Assembly: GCA_031555735.1 (NCBI GenBank)
Contig: JAVBUE010000033.1
Coordinates: forward strand, 1 to 64,000
DNA: 64,000 nt
Origin: JAJDIA01 sp031555735
GTDB lineage: Bacteria; Bacteroidota; Bacteroidia; Bacteroidales; Tannerellaceae
Direction: 5' to 3'
Notes under the pieces: generated by a model
Told to the model about the DNA's origin: nothing
What the model saw: the letters and a program-made list of their open reading frames with translations, nothing else
Database searches by the model: none
Made by a program: the position numbers and the translations under genes
In this document: positions 12,578 through 21,764 of the stretch, one piece after another
How positions within the stretch are numbered: position 1 is the first letter of the stretch
Layout of the letters: the number at the start of each line of letters is the position of its first letter

Positions 12578-13828
12578 TTACTTGTTCCGTACCTGCCCGT
12601 CGCCTTCGATGATATACTTATACGTGGTCAGTTCGGGCAGCGCCATCGGGCCGCGGGCATGCAACTTCTGTGTGCTGATACCGATCTCGGCTCCAAAGCC
12701 AAACTGAGCGCCGTCGGTAAACGCTGTCGATACGTTGGCATAGACACAGGCGGCATCTACCCGTTGTTCGAACATGCGGATGGCGGTGGTTGATTCGCTG
12801 ATGATGCTTTCACTGTGTTTGGAACTGTACCGGGCGATATGCTCCAATGCTTCTTCGATGGAGGAAACGGTACGGATGCTCATCTTATAGTCGAGAAACT
12901 CGGTGCCGAAACTATCTGATGTTGCCTTTTCCAGTAAATGCGGAGGATAGTGTCCCGACAATGCAATATATGCCGGTTCGTCAGCATAAATGATCACGTC
13001 GCTCTCCTGTAACTGCTCACAGATAAAAGGAAGATCACTCAGGCGGTCGGCATGCACGATGAAGCAATCCAGCGCATTGCACACACTTACCCGCCGTGTC
13101 TTGGCATTATCCACAATGCTTTGTCCTTTTACCGGATCTCCTTCTTTGTCAAAATAGGTATGGCAGATACCGGCGCCTGTTTCGATAACGGGTACCCGGG
13201 CATGTTCGCGTACATAATTAATAAGTGAACTGCTTCCGCGCGGGATGATCAGATCTACCAGGCCCACGGCATGCAGTAATTCGGTCGTCGCCGTACGGTC
13301 GGGTGGAAGCAGGGTACAAACGGCGGGATGGATGCCATGTACCTTCAATACCCGGTGGATAATATCAGCCAGTGCTTTGTTCGATTCATCGGCATCCGAT
13401 CCTCCTTTCAACACACAGGCGTTCCCGCTTTTCAGGCAGAGGGAGAACACGTCGAATGTCACATTCGGCCGTGCCTCGTAGATGATCCCGATCACGCCGA
13501 AGGGCACGGATACTTTCCGGATCGTCATCCCGTTCGGTCGTGTCACTTCGCTGATCACCTTGCCTAAAGGGGAGGGGAGGGAGGCTACGTTTCGCATATC
13601 CGCCGCCATTCCTTCCAGCCGGTCGGCTGTCAGTTTCAATCGGTCGTATTTAGGGTTGGACGGATCCATACGGGCCAGGTCGTTCTGGTTGGCTGCCAGT
13701 ACCTCTTCGGTTTGAGATGTTAATGCCACCGCCGTATCCCTCAGGATGCGGTTGATACGACTGTCGTCTGTTGCGACAAGTGAACGTGAAGCAACCACTG
13801 CTTCTTCCAAAAGCGTCGATGTGTTCAT
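12578..13828 (-). CDS. proA: Gamma-glutamyl phosphate reductase
   Basis: Second enzyme of proline biosynthesis: NADPH-dependent reduction of glutamyl-5-phosphate to glutamate-5-semialdehyde. 416 residues, normal for ProA, of the aldehyde-dehydrogenase fold. Family marks are PFGVIGIIYEARPNVTFD (about 109-126), the LKGGSDA segment, the catalytic cysteine in RRVSVCNALDC (near residue 250) and the FGFGAEIGISTQKLHARGPM block near the C-terminus. It lies 21 bp downstream of proB on the same strand, so the two form a proBA operon. Confidence 0.97.
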   Translation of the reverse strand: MNTSTLLEEAVVASRSLVATDDSRINRILRDTAVALTSQTEEVLAANQNDLARMDPSNPKYDRLKLTADRLEGMAADMRNVASLPSPLGKVISEVTRPNGMTIRKVSVPFGVIGIIYEARPNVTFDVFSLCLKSGNACVLKGGSDADESNKALADIIHRVLKVHGIHPAVCTLLPPDRTATTELLHAVGLVDLIIPRGSSSLINYVREHARVPVIETGAGICHTYFDKEGDPVKGQSIVDNAKTRRVSVCNALDCFIVHADRLSDLPFICEQLQESDVIIYADEPAYIALSGHYPPHLLEKATSDSFGTEFLDYKMSIRTVSSIEEALEHIARYSSKHSESIISESTTAIRMFEQRVDAACVYANVSTAFTDGAQFGFGAEIGISTQKLHARGPMALPELTTYKYIIEGDGQVRNK

Positions 13829-13849
13829 CGGTAGGAACTGTTTGGTATA

Positions 13850-14920
13850 TTAATCCAGGAATAGATAGTCGTAGTGAACAAGCGGTTTCAGGTCGCGCTG
13901 CCCGATCAGTTTCCGTGCTTCCCGGCTGTCGTAGTCGGCGCAGCCAACCCCGATCTGTTCTCCCTGGTCGTTGAAGATACGCACGATGTCGCCCTTCTCG
14001 AAATCTCCTGCGATCTGTGTGATGCCTACGAACAGCACGCTGGTAGCTTTCGGGCTGGCCAGCGCTTCCGCCGCTCCCCGGTTGATGTGTACTTCCCCTT
14101 TCGCGAATCCTTCCGAGTGGGCGATCCATTTCTTCACGCTGCTCACCGGTTTGGCGGCCGGAAGGAAGCGGGTACACACCGTATGGCTCTTCTTATGTAA
14201 TAGCTGCGGCAGGATATTGTCTTTCTTCCCGTTGGCGATGATCACGGTGATACCCTCATCCGCCACCTTACCGGCAATGCGGCATTTCGTGAGCATCCCG
14301 CCCCGGCCGAACGACGATTTACTGGTCTGCACATACTCCGACAGGTCCACGCCGCCGGCCGGTATTTCGGCGATGACCGCCGATGCCGGATCCGCCGGAT
14401 TCCCATTGTATATCCCATCGATATTGCTGAGGATGATCAACGCATCCATCCCCATCATGGTGGCGATCAGGCCGGAGAGCTCGTCGTTGTCGGTAAACAT
14501 CAGTTCGGTCACCGATATCGTATCGTTCTCGTTCACGATCGGGATCACCTTATTCGCCAGCATCACTTCCATGCAGTGTTTCTGGTTGAGGTAATGGGTG
14601 CGGCTGCTGAAGTTCTCTTTGGTGGTGAGCACCTGCCCGCAACGCATCCCGTGCTCGCGGAACAGCTCATAATAACGGTTGATCAGCTTCGCCTGCCCTA
14701 CGGCAGAATAAAGCTGACGGGCGGAAACCGGATCGAGTTTCCTGCCCGCCTTTATCTCACTCCGTCCGGACGCCACGGCTCCGGAAGAGATCAATACCAT
14801 CTCTATCCCTTGCCGGTGCAATTCGGCCACCTGGTCCACCAGGGCAGACATCCGCGTGATATCCAGCGTCCCATCCGCCCGTGTCAACACATTACTCCCT
14901 ATCTTGATGGCTAACCGCAT
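13850..14920 (-). CDS. proB: Glutamate 5-kinase
   Basis: First enzyme of proline biosynthesis, phosphorylating glutamate with ATP. 356 residues: an amino-acid kinase domain (about 1-255) starting with RLAIKIGSNVLT and SSGAVASGR, followed by a C-terminal PUA domain (about 270-350). The full-length PUA domain fits proline-feedback-regulated forms. It is the first gene of proBA; upstream is a 150-bp AT-rich interval with an inverted repeat. Confidence 0.97.
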   Translation of the reverse strand: MRLAIKIGSNVLTRADGTLDITRMSALVDQVAELHRQGIEMVLISSGAVASGRSEIKAGRKLDPVSARQLYSAVGQAKLINRYYELFREHGMRCGQVLTTKENFSSRTHYLNQKHCMEVMLANKVIPIVNENDTISVTELMFTDNDELSGLIATMMGMDALIILSNIDGIYNGNPADPASAVIAEIPAGGVDLSEYVQTSKSSFGRGGMLTKCRIAGKVADEGITVIIANGKKDNILPQLLHKKSHTVCTRFLPAAKPVSSVKKWIAHSEGFAKGEVHINRGAAEALASPKATSVLFVGITQIAGDFEKGDIVRIFNDQGEQIGVGCADYDSREARKLIGQRDLKPLVHYDYLFLD

Positions 14921-14927
14921 GAAATCA

Positions 14928-15073
14928 ATGATTAGTGATTAATGATCAATGATTAATGATTAATGATTAATAATTCATGATCAATGATTAAAGATGAATG
15001 TTTATTGATTAGTGATGAGGACGTGTTGTATCGTTTACGCCATTAATCACTAATCATTAATCACTAATCATTA
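14928..15073. repeat. AT-rich interval with TGATTAA repeats and a 20-bp inverted repeat
   Basis: About 12 imperfect copies of a 7-bp motif (TGATTAA or close variants) fill 14928-15009 on one strand and recur in reverse complement at 15041-15073. The 20 bases at 14928-14947 are perfectly complementary to the stretch ending near 15072, so the transcript could form a long AU-rich hairpin between the acyl-CoA synthetase stop codon (at 15071-15073) and the proB start. Confidence 0.75.
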
Positions 15074-16726
15074 CTTCTTGTCCTTATCCCGTATCTCTAC
15101 CCTGCGTATCTTGCCGCTGATGGTTTTGGGCAGTTCGTCCACAAACTCGATGAGGCGCGGGTATTTGTAGGGGGCGGTCACTTTCTTGACATGGTCCTGC
15201 AGTTCCCTTACCAATGCGTCGCCGGCCTTCGGTTTGTATTCTTTGGAGAGGATGATGGTGGCTTTGACCACCTGTCCGCGGATCTCGTCGGGTACGCCGG
15301 TGATGGCGCATTCCACTACGGCGGGGTGTGTCATCAGGGCGCTTTCCACTTCAAACGGTCCGATGCGGTAGCCCGAACTCTTGATCACATCGTCCGTGCG
15401 GCCTACAAACCAGAAGTAACCATCCTGGTCGCGCCAGGCTACGTCGCCGGTGAAATAGGTATCGTCGTGGCAGGCTTCATGGGTGAGCTGCGGGTTACGG
15501 TAGTATTCCTTAAACAGTCCGATCGGACGGCCATTGCCATACCGTACCACGATCTCACCCTGTTCGCCGTCTTCGGCGCGGGTGCCGTCGGCGCGCAGCA
15601 GGTCCACATCATACTGCGGGTTAGCCTTCCCCATCGAACCGGGCTTGGGATCGGTCCACGGGAAGGTGCAGACGGTAAGCGTCGTTTCCGTTTGTCCGAA
15701 ACCTTCCATCAGTTTGACGCCCGTCAGTTTCAGGAAGGCTTCATACACCGCCGGGTTCAGCGCTTCCCCGGCGATGGTGCAGTATTGCAGCGACGACAGG
15801 TTGTAGTTGGCCACCTCTTCCCGGATCAGGAACCGGAAGATGGTGGGCGGTGCGCAGAGGGAGGTGATCTTGTAGTTCTGGATCATCTGCAACATATCGG
15901 CGGGGACAAACTTCTCGTGGTCGTACACGAAGATGGCGGCGCCTGCGATCCATTGCCCGTATAGCTTCCCCCATACGGCTTTCCCCCATCCGGTATCGGC
16001 GATGGTGAGGTGCAGGCTGTTCTCATGGAGGTTATGCCAGTAGCATGCGGTGGTGATATGCGCCAGGGGATAGGTGAAGTCGTGCGCCACCATTTTCGGA
16101 TTGCCGGTGGTGCCCGAGGTGAAATACATCAGTGAGATATCTTCGTTCGTGTTTACCTGGGCGGGACGTACGAACGGCGCCGCGTTGTCGATACCCCGGT
16201 AAAAGTCTAAGAACCCGTCGGCCTGTTCGGGTCCGATGGAGACGAGTGTCTTCACCGTCGGCGATTCGGGCATGGCTTCGGCCACCTGGCGGAGGATATG
16301 GGTCTCGCCCGCGCATACGATCATCTTGATATCGGCCGCATTGTTCCGATAGACGATGTCTTTCTTCGTCAGCAAATGGGTAGCGGGAATCGCCACCGCG
16401 CCCAGTTTGTGCAGGGCGATGATGGAAAACCAGAACTCGTACCGCCGTTTGAGTACGAGCATCACCATATCGCCGCGTCCGATTCCCAACGACTGGAACC
16501 AGGAGGCTGTCTGGTCTGAATATCTTTTGATATCAGCAAAACTGAAGTCGATGTGTTCGCCCTGGTCGTTCGTCCAGCAGAGGGCTCTTTTGTTCGGCGC
16601 TTCGGCTGCCCAGGCGTCCACCACATCGTAACCGTAGTTGAAATGATCCGGTACGCGTACCTTATAATGTTGTTCGAAATCGGCTTGCGACGTGAATGTC
16701 GTCTGGTCTAAAAAACGTTCTAACAT
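15071..16726 (-). CDS. AMP-forming acyl-CoA synthetase
   Basis: Activates a carboxylic acid through an acyl-adenylate to its CoA thioester; 551 residues. The adenylate-forming P-loop is YFTSGTTGNPK (near residue 200), followed by EGFGQTETT, the hinge motif FTGDVAWRDQDGYFWFVGR, and the C-terminal catalytic lysine in PKTISGKIRR. Length and the medium-chain/acetyl-type pattern suggest a short- or medium-chain or aromatic acid, but the substrate is not readable. It lies 25 bp downstream of an XRE-cupin regulator gene on the same strand, a pairing that suggests acid-responsive control. Its stop codon overlaps the TGATTAA repeat region. Confidence 0.92.
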   Translation of the reverse strand: MLERFLDQTTFTSQADFEQHYKVRVPDHFNYGYDVVDAWAAEAPNKRALCWTNDQGEHIDFSFADIKRYSDQTASWFQSLGIGRGDMVMLVLKRRYEFWFSIIALHKLGAVAIPATHLLTKKDIVYRNNAADIKMIVCAGETHILRQVAEAMPESPTVKTLVSIGPEQADGFLDFYRGIDNAAPFVRPAQVNTNEDISLMYFTSGTTGNPKMVAHDFTYPLAHITTACYWHNLHENSLHLTIADTGWGKAVWGKLYGQWIAGAAIFVYDHEKFVPADMLQMIQNYKITSLCAPPTIFRFLIREEVANYNLSSLQYCTIAGEALNPAVYEAFLKLTGVKLMEGFGQTETTLTVCTFPWTDPKPGSMGKANPQYDVDLLRADGTRAEDGEQGEIVVRYGNGRPIGLFKEYYRNPQLTHEACHDDTYFTGDVAWRDQDGYFWFVGRTDDVIKSSGYRIGPFEVESALMTHPAVVECAITGVPDEIRGQVVKATIILSKEYKPKAGDALVRELQDHVKKVTAPYKYPRLIEFVDELPKTISGKIRRVEIRDKDKK

Positions 16727-16751
16727 GATGTTGTCTCTTCGTTATCGGTTA

Positions 16752-17306
16752 TTACAGGATGATGGCCAGGAAACTGACCGGTTCGCCGTTCAACGCTTTC
16801 ATCCCGTGGGGGAGTTCGGAGTTGAAATAAATACTGTCGCCTTCTTCCAGGATCAGTTCCTTGTCGTTGATCTGCAGCAGCAGGCGTCCGCTTAATACCA
16901 TATTATACTCCTGACCGGGGTGGGCGTTGAGGTATATGGGTTCGGCTTCCGGCTTGGGATGGACGGTTACCAGAAACGGGTCGGCTTTCCGGCCGGCAAA
17001 CCCGGCGGCGAGCGACTGGTATTTGTATGCCTTCGTCCGTTCCACGGCGATTCCTTTCCCTTTGCGGGTAACGAAATAGGAGCTCATCTTCGGCTCGTCG
17101 CCAAACATCAGGGTAGTGAGTTCCACGCTATAAGCCTGGGCGATCTGGTGCAGGATGCTGACGGATATATCCACTGTCCCGCTTTCGAGTTGCAGGTACT
17201 GTTCGGGTGTCAGGTGGCATTCCTTGCCCATTTCTTCCGGAGTCAGTTCGAGGGCATCCCGAAGACCGGCCAAACGTGCTGCAATCTGTTTTATCTGCTC
17301 GTTCAT
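16752..17306 (-). CDS. XRE-family regulator with C-terminal cupin
   Basis: A 184-residue DNA-binding protein: an N-terminal helix-turn-helix (about residues 5-60, with LRDALELTPEEMGKE and a recognition helix in YLQLESGTVDIS) and a C-terminal cupin (about 105-184, with HPGQEYNMVLSGRL and EEGDSIYFNSELPHG) that probably binds a small ligand. I chose the ATG at 17306 (MNEQIKQ); an upstream in-frame ATG at 17348 falls on a -7 promoter box. It precedes the acyl-CoA synthetase gene by 25 bp and likely controls it. Confidence 0.9.
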   Translation of the reverse strand: MNEQIKQIAARLAGLRDALELTPEEMGKECHLTPEQYLQLESGTVDISVSILHQIAQAYSVELTTLMFGDEPKMSSYFVTRKGKGIAVERTKAYKYQSLAAGFAGRKADPFLVTVHPKPEAEPIYLNAHPGQEYNMVLSGRLLLQINDKELILEEGDSIYFNSELPHGMKALNGEPVSFLAIIL

Positions 17307-17345
17307 ATACTTTATTATAAGGTTGATTCTTGTGTTATGTTTCGG

Positions 17346-17353
17346 CAAAGATA
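17346..17353 (-). promoter_or_regulatory. -7 box of the XRE-cupin/acyl-CoA synthetase operon
   Basis: On the minus strand the sequence reads TATCTTTG, matching TAnnTTTG, about 40 bp before the chosen ATG at 17306. A -33 box at the standard distance is not clear. Confidence 0.5.
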
Positions 17354-17516
17354 ACTATAACATGGTAAAAAGGTGATAAATGATCTTTTTTATTGTCTGT
17401 TTGGTGTCAGATTATTACGAAATGGGGCTTGAATCCGTACAACGGGCTACCGGCTGCCGAATGGTTTACTGACGGTATCCTACTGTTTTACGGACGGCCA
17501 CTGTATCTTCTATTGT

Positions 17517-17642
17517 CGGCTTGCGGATGGTCTGATTGTTCCACCTGGGTGGGACACCTGTTCCACCCGGCTGGAACATACGTCCCACCTTGGTGGAACA
17601 AGTGTCCCACCCAGGTGGAACAATCAGACCATCCGCAAGCCG
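17517..17642. repeat. 22-bp-period palindromic array A inside a 41-bp inverted repeat
   Basis: Four copies of an 18-bp palindrome of consensus GTYCCACCYNGGTGGRAC start at 17538, 17560, 17582 and 17604, each followed by a 4-bp spacer, so the period is exactly 22 bp. The whole array sits in a perfect 41-bp inverted repeat (17517-17557 against 17602-17642). The outer 21 bp of each arm are unrelated to the palindrome. Its 84-bp core is homologous to that of the array at 39431-39568. Confidence 0.95.
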
Positions 17643-17827
17643 GTATTACTTCCTCTTATCCTTGTCAATTAAAGTAAGCACGACGACCGTAGTAGATACG
17701 GTTGGTACGCGTTTTAACTAAAATGCGGCCGCTATCGGGTGTATTTCCTTGCAAATAGATATCCGCTTTTGGAATTTATTTAGTACGTTTACAGCCGGAT
17801 TAAACTCAAATAACTGAAAGAACTGTT

Positions 17828-19459
17828 ATGGATAACGCTATTTTTAGATTTCAGAAACCAATTAACGAGCCGGTAAAGGCATACGCCCCCGGTTCAAGTG
17901 AAAAACTCGCTTTGAAAAAGGCGCTGGCGCAGATGAGCGCCGAGGAATGGGATATTCCGTTAGTCATCGGTGGGAAGGAAGTTCGTACAGGCAATACCGG
18001 CAAGGTAGTCATGCCCCACGACCATAAACATGTATTGGCCACCTACCACAAAGCAGGCGAAAAAGAAGTGCAGATGGCCATCGACGCCGCCATGAAGGCG
18101 CATAAGCAATGGTCGGAATTCCCCTGGGTGGAACGTGCGTCGATCATGATGCGTGCCGCCGAACTCTTCGCCACCAAATATCGTTATCTGTTGAATGCCT
18201 CCGTGATGCTGGGACAGAGCAAGAGCCCGTTCCAGGCAGAGATCGACGCTCCCTGCGAGCTGATCGACTTCTTGCGATTCAGCGCGTTCTATGCCGGGCA
18301 AATCTATGCCGACCAGCCCTATTCCGACACCGGTATCCTGAACCGGATGGAATACCGTGCGCTGGAAGGGTTCGTCTTCTCACTTACCCCGTTTAATTTC
18401 ACCTCCATCGCCGGCAACCTGAATATGGCGCCTGCCATGATGGGCAACGTAGCCGTATGGAAACCGTCCACCACGGCGATCCATTCCAATTACCTGCTGA
18501 TGAAAGTGTTCCAGGAAGCGGGCGTTCCCGACGGCGTGGTGAACTTTATCCCGGGACAGGGCAGCGTGATCGGAAAGGTGATCACCGCCAGTCCGGATCT
18601 CGGCGGATTCCACTTCACCGGATCCACCTCCACCTTCAATATGTTGTGGCGGCAGATGGCGAATAACCTCGAAAACTATAAATCGTATCCGAAGATCGTA
18701 GGCGAAACGGGTGGGAAGAACTTTATCGTCATGCATCCGTCGGCGCCGGCGGAAGATGTGGCTACGGCCATCGTACGCGGCGCCTTCGAATACCAGGGAC
18801 AGAAATGCTCGGCCGGTTCACGCGCCTATCTCCCCGCCTCCCGCTGGAAAGAAGTGAAGGCGCTGGTGGGCGATATGCTGAAGGAGATCAAGATGGGTGA
18901 TCCGCAAGACTTCACCAACTTCTTCAATGCGGTGATCGACGAGGCGTCGTTCGATAATATCATGGATTATATCAACCACGCCAAGGCGGCGCCCGACGCG
19001 GAGATCATCTTCGGGGGTAACGGCGACAAGTCGGTAGGTTATTTTGTGGAACCGACGGTGATCCAGACCACGAACCCCTTCTTCCGCAGCATGGTGGAAG
19101 AGATCTTCGGCCCGGTAATTACCATTTATGTGTATGAGGACGCGAAGTTTGAAGAGACGCTGGAACTTTGCGACCGTACGTCGCCCTACGCGCTGACCGG
19201 TTCGATCTTCTCGCACGACCGTTATGCCGTACAGGTGGCTTTCGATAAGTTGCGTTATTCGGCGGGCAACTTCTACATCAACGACAAACCGACGGGCGCT
19301 GTGATCGCCCAGCAACCGTTTGGCGGCTCGCGTGCTTCGGGCACGAACGATAAGGCCGGTGGCCCGCTGAACCTGATCCGCTGGACGAATCCGCGTACGA
19401 TCAAGGAAGCGCTCGTGCCGCCAACCGATTATAAGTATCCGTTCCTGGGAGAAGAATAA
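17828..19459 (+). CDS. pruA: L-glutamate gamma-semialdehyde dehydrogenase (P5C dehydrogenase)
   Basis: Second step of proline catabolism: NAD-dependent oxidation of glutamate semialdehyde (from P5C) to glutamate. 543 residues, aldehyde-dehydrogenase fold. The catalytic Cys327 lies in GQKCSAGSR and the general base Glu293 in GETGGKN; the C-terminal substrate loop contains PFGGSRASGTNDKAGG, typical of the P5C dehydrogenase group. The proline dehydrogenase gene follows after 31 bp, so the two make a catabolic operon, in contrast to the proBA biosynthetic operon 3 kb away. Confidence 0.96.
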   Translation: MDNAIFRFQKPINEPVKAYAPGSSEKLALKKALAQMSAEEWDIPLVIGGKEVRTGNTGKVVMPHDHKHVLATYHKAGEKEVQMAIDAAMKAHKQWSEFPWVERASIMMRAAELFATKYRYLLNASVMLGQSKSPFQAEIDAPCELIDFLRFSAFYAGQIYADQPYSDTGILNRMEYRALEGFVFSLTPFNFTSIAGNLNMAPAMMGNVAVWKPSTTAIHSNYLLMKVFQEAGVPDGVVNFIPGQGSVIGKVITASPDLGGFHFTGSTSTFNMLWRQMANNLENYKSYPKIVGETGGKNFIVMHPSAPAEDVATAIVRGAFEYQGQKCSAGSRAYLPASRWKEVKALVGDMLKEIKMGDPQDFTNFFNAVIDEASFDNIMDYINHAKAAPDAEIIFGGNGDKSVGYFVEPTVIQTTNPFFRSMVEEIFGPVITIYVYEDAKFEETLELCDRTSPYALTGSIFSHDRYAVQVAFDKLRYSAGNFYINDKPTGAVIAQQPFGGSRASGTNDKAGGPLNLIRWTNPRTIKEALVPPTDYKYPFLGEE

Positions 19460-19490
19460 ACCGTTTAAACCATCTATAACCTCTATTGCC

Positions 19491-20663
19491 ATGCTGGACT
19501 TTACTAATACGGAAATTGCTTTTTCCTCCAAGTCGCAGAGTGAGTTACGGAATGCATACCTCCTGTATAGCGTGATGAAGCATCCTTCGATCGTGAAATG
19601 CGGGAAGTATGCCTCCCAGGTTGCCCTCAAGATCCATTTCCCACTGGCTTGGATCGTGAAGCCAACCTTATATAAGCAGTTTGTCGGGGGCGAGACCCTG
19701 ACGGAATGTGAAAAGACGGTTCAACATCTGTTGAAGTTCAATGTGAAATCCACGATGGACTTCTCCGCCGAAGGCGAACAGACGGATGCGGGTATCCGTG
19801 CTACGTTTGAAGAAACCTTGCGCTCGATCGACAATGCCAAGGGTAAAAGCTATGTGGCGTATGCCGTGTTCAAACCTTCGACCATCACCAAGGACGAGGT
19901 GCTGGCGAAAGCGTCCGAAAAACGGGAAGAGATGACGCCGGCGGAGAAGAAGGAATACCAGGCGTTTTGCGACCGCTTCGATGCCTTGTGCCAACGTGCC
20001 TACGACAATGATGTGCGTATCCTGGTGGACGCGGAAGACTACTGCTTCCAGGATGCGATCGACGAACTGACGGATATCGCCATGCGTAAGTATAACAAGG
20101 TGCGCCCCATCGTGTTCTGCACCTTGCAGATGTATCGCCACGACCGTATGCCGTATCTGCGCCGTATCCTCGACGATTCGGTGGAGAAGAATTATTTCCC
20201 GGGCGTCAAATTTGTGCGGGGCGCCTACATGGAAGAAGAACGCGCCCGTGCCGCAGCGATGGGTTATCCCGATCCGATCTGTAAGGACAAGCAGGCTACC
20301 GACGATAATTACGATGAGGGTGTCGCCTTTGTCATGGATCATATCGACCGGATGGAGTTGTTCATGGGTACGCACAACGAAGTGAGCAACTATAAATTGG
20401 CGAAGCTGATCGACGGGAAAGGACTGAAACGGAACGATCCGCGGATCTATTTCTCCCAGTTGCTGGGTATGAGCGACAATATCTCGTACAACCTGGCGCA
20501 TGAAGGGTATAACGTTACTAAGTATGTACCCTATGCCCCCGTACGCGAAGTGTTGCCGTATCTGTTGCGCCGCGCCGAAGAGAATACTTCCGTTGCCGGA
20601 CAAACCGGCCGCGAACTGCGCATGCTCCAGATCGAAATGGATCGCCGCAAGCAAAAGAAATAG
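19491..20663 (+). CDS. Proline dehydrogenase
   Basis: FAD-dependent first step of proline catabolism (proline to pyrroline-5-carboxylate), 390 residues as a stand-alone monofunctional enzyme. The PRODH barrel spans most of the protein; the FAD/substrate segments include KFVRGAYMEEERARA (about 237-251), the GTHNE segment and the C-terminal LPYLLRRAEENTS stretch that carries the substrate-carboxylate arginines. It is the second gene of the pruA operon, and its stop is 25 bp from the convergent phosphatase-fold gene. Confidence 0.93.
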   Translation: MLDFTNTEIAFSSKSQSELRNAYLLYSVMKHPSIVKCGKYASQVALKIHFPLAWIVKPTLYKQFVGGETLTECEKTVQHLLKFNVKSTMDFSAEGEQTDAGIRATFEETLRSIDNAKGKSYVAYAVFKPSTITKDEVLAKASEKREEMTPAEKKEYQAFCDRFDALCQRAYDNDVRILVDAEDYCFQDAIDELTDIAMRKYNKVRPIVFCTLQMYRHDRMPYLRRILDDSVEKNYFPGVKFVRGAYMEEERARAAAMGYPDPICKDKQATDDNYDEGVAFVMDHIDRMELFMGTHNEVSNYKLAKLIDGKGLKRNDPRIYFSQLLGMSDNISYNLAHEGYNVTKYVPYAPVREVLPYLLRRAEENTSVAGQTGRELRMLQIEMDRRKQKK

Positions 20664-20688
20664 GATCCATAACCGGATCCAAAACGCC

Positions 20689-21732
20689 TCAATACATCCG
20701 GATCACCCAATCCACTATCAACGGCAGGTGGTCGCTGAAACCTTTCTCGTAGGTATAGCCGTAGTAGGAACGTTTTGGACGTACGCCCCGCCAGGTTTTA
20801 TCTTCCGTCAGCAGGAAGGAGGGGCAGAAGAGACGGGCGGATCCGGGTTGGAGGTGCATGGCATGGGAGGGATCGGCGAGGTTGGCGTTGATACATACCT
20901 GGTCGAGCTGGCTCCATGTCCCCTGGTATTTGTGGCTTCCCGGATACGGGAGCAGGGTAGGGGATGCATACAGATTATAGATAACAAGTGTTTCTGTTGA
21001 GGCAGCCGTTCCGGTTTCCGGCAGGGGTTTCGCCCGGAGTATCTCCCGGATGCTATGGTCGTCAGGGGTGTCGTTGAAGTCGCCCATGATCAGTAACTGG
21101 GGCGTTTGCCGTACGCGGTGCAGGGAATCGCAGAGGGCGCGGAGGGTGCGTGCGGCGTCGGCGCGGTTTTGTTCCGTTTCTTTTTCTCCCCCATAGCGGG
21201 AAGGGAAGTGGCAGAGCATCACATCCAGCGTGTCGCCATTGGCTATGCGTCCGCACACATGCAGGATGTCGCGGGTAGGTTTGCGGTGTTTGCCGGATGG
21301 ACGGATGGGGATTGATGCCTGTCCTACGCAGGCGAAGCGGTCGCGTTGGTAAAGCAGGACTGTCCGGATGCCGCGCGGATCCGACGTGTTTCCCAGGCAG
21401 TAGCGGTATTCCTGCCTTCGCAGGGGGGTGCGGTTGAGGAGATGGGCGACGACTGAGTCGTTTTCCACCTCGCATAGTCCCACCAGCGCGGGCGTATCCC
21501 ATTCACCGGCTGCAGTGATCACACGTGCTATCTGCCGTAGTTTATGGTAGTAGCGTCCCGGTGTCCACCGGCGGCTGCCGGAGGGCAGGAATTCATCGTC
21601 GTCCGTATCCGGGTTGTCTTCTGTATCAAACAGGTTTTCCACATTATACCACATCGTACGGATCGTGCTTGCCTGCTGTGCGGAGGCAGGCGGAAAGCAA
21701 CAGAGGCATAGCAGGAAGAAGAGGTATTTCAT
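20689..21732 (-). CDS. Secreted endonuclease/exonuclease/phosphatase-family protein
   Basis: A 347-residue exported protein of the same fold as the one at 8405, but of a different subfamily. The signal peptide is MKYLFFLLCLCCFPPASAQ. Motifs: WYNVENLFDTEDNP near the N-terminus, GLCEVEN (metal-binding Glu), GDFNDTPDD and the terminal FSDHLPLIVDW. The WYNVENLFD start is typical of Bacteroidota secreted members. The gene for a beta-helix lipoprotein lies 32 bp upstream on the same strand, suggesting an operon for envelope or extracellular function; substrate unknown. Confidence 0.9.
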   Translation of the reverse strand: MKYLFFLLCLCCFPPASAQQASTIRTMWYNVENLFDTEDNPDTDDDEFLPSGSRRWTPGRYYHKLRQIARVITAAGEWDTPALVGLCEVENDSVVAHLLNRTPLRRQEYRYCLGNTSDPRGIRTVLLYQRDRFACVGQASIPIRPSGKHRKPTRDILHVCGRIANGDTLDVMLCHFPSRYGGEKETEQNRADAARTLRALCDSLHRVRQTPQLLIMGDFNDTPDDHSIREILRAKPLPETGTAASTETLVIYNLYASPTLLPYPGSHKYQGTWSQLDQVCINANLADPSHAMHLQPGSARLFCPSFLLTEDKTWRGVRPKRSYYGYTYEKGFSDHLPLIVDWVIRMY

Positions 21733-21764
21733 AGCAAATGTTTGGGATGAACGGGAGAAGAAGC

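Larger units (their letters stand above)
17307..17827. other. 521-bp divergent intergenic region
   Basis: Separates the minus-strand XRE-cupin operon from the plus-strand pruA operon. It contains the -7 box at 17346-17353 and the palindromic array at 17517-17642. No credible gene: frames crossing the array change phase at every 22-bp unit. A full pruA promoter is not clear, though TACGTTTA at 17784-17791 is a seven-of-eight match to the -7 consensus. Confidence 0.6.

Noticed and set aside
17393..17677. Open frames across array A giving Pro/Gly/Val-rich peptides
   Set aside because: The 22-bp period shifts phase at every unit, so the peptides are not true repeats; no signal or start context supports them.
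20663..20680. GGATCC-N6-GGATCC hairpin after the proline dehydrogenase gene as a terminator
   Set aside because: The 6-bp stem has no T tract, so it is not supported as rho-independent.
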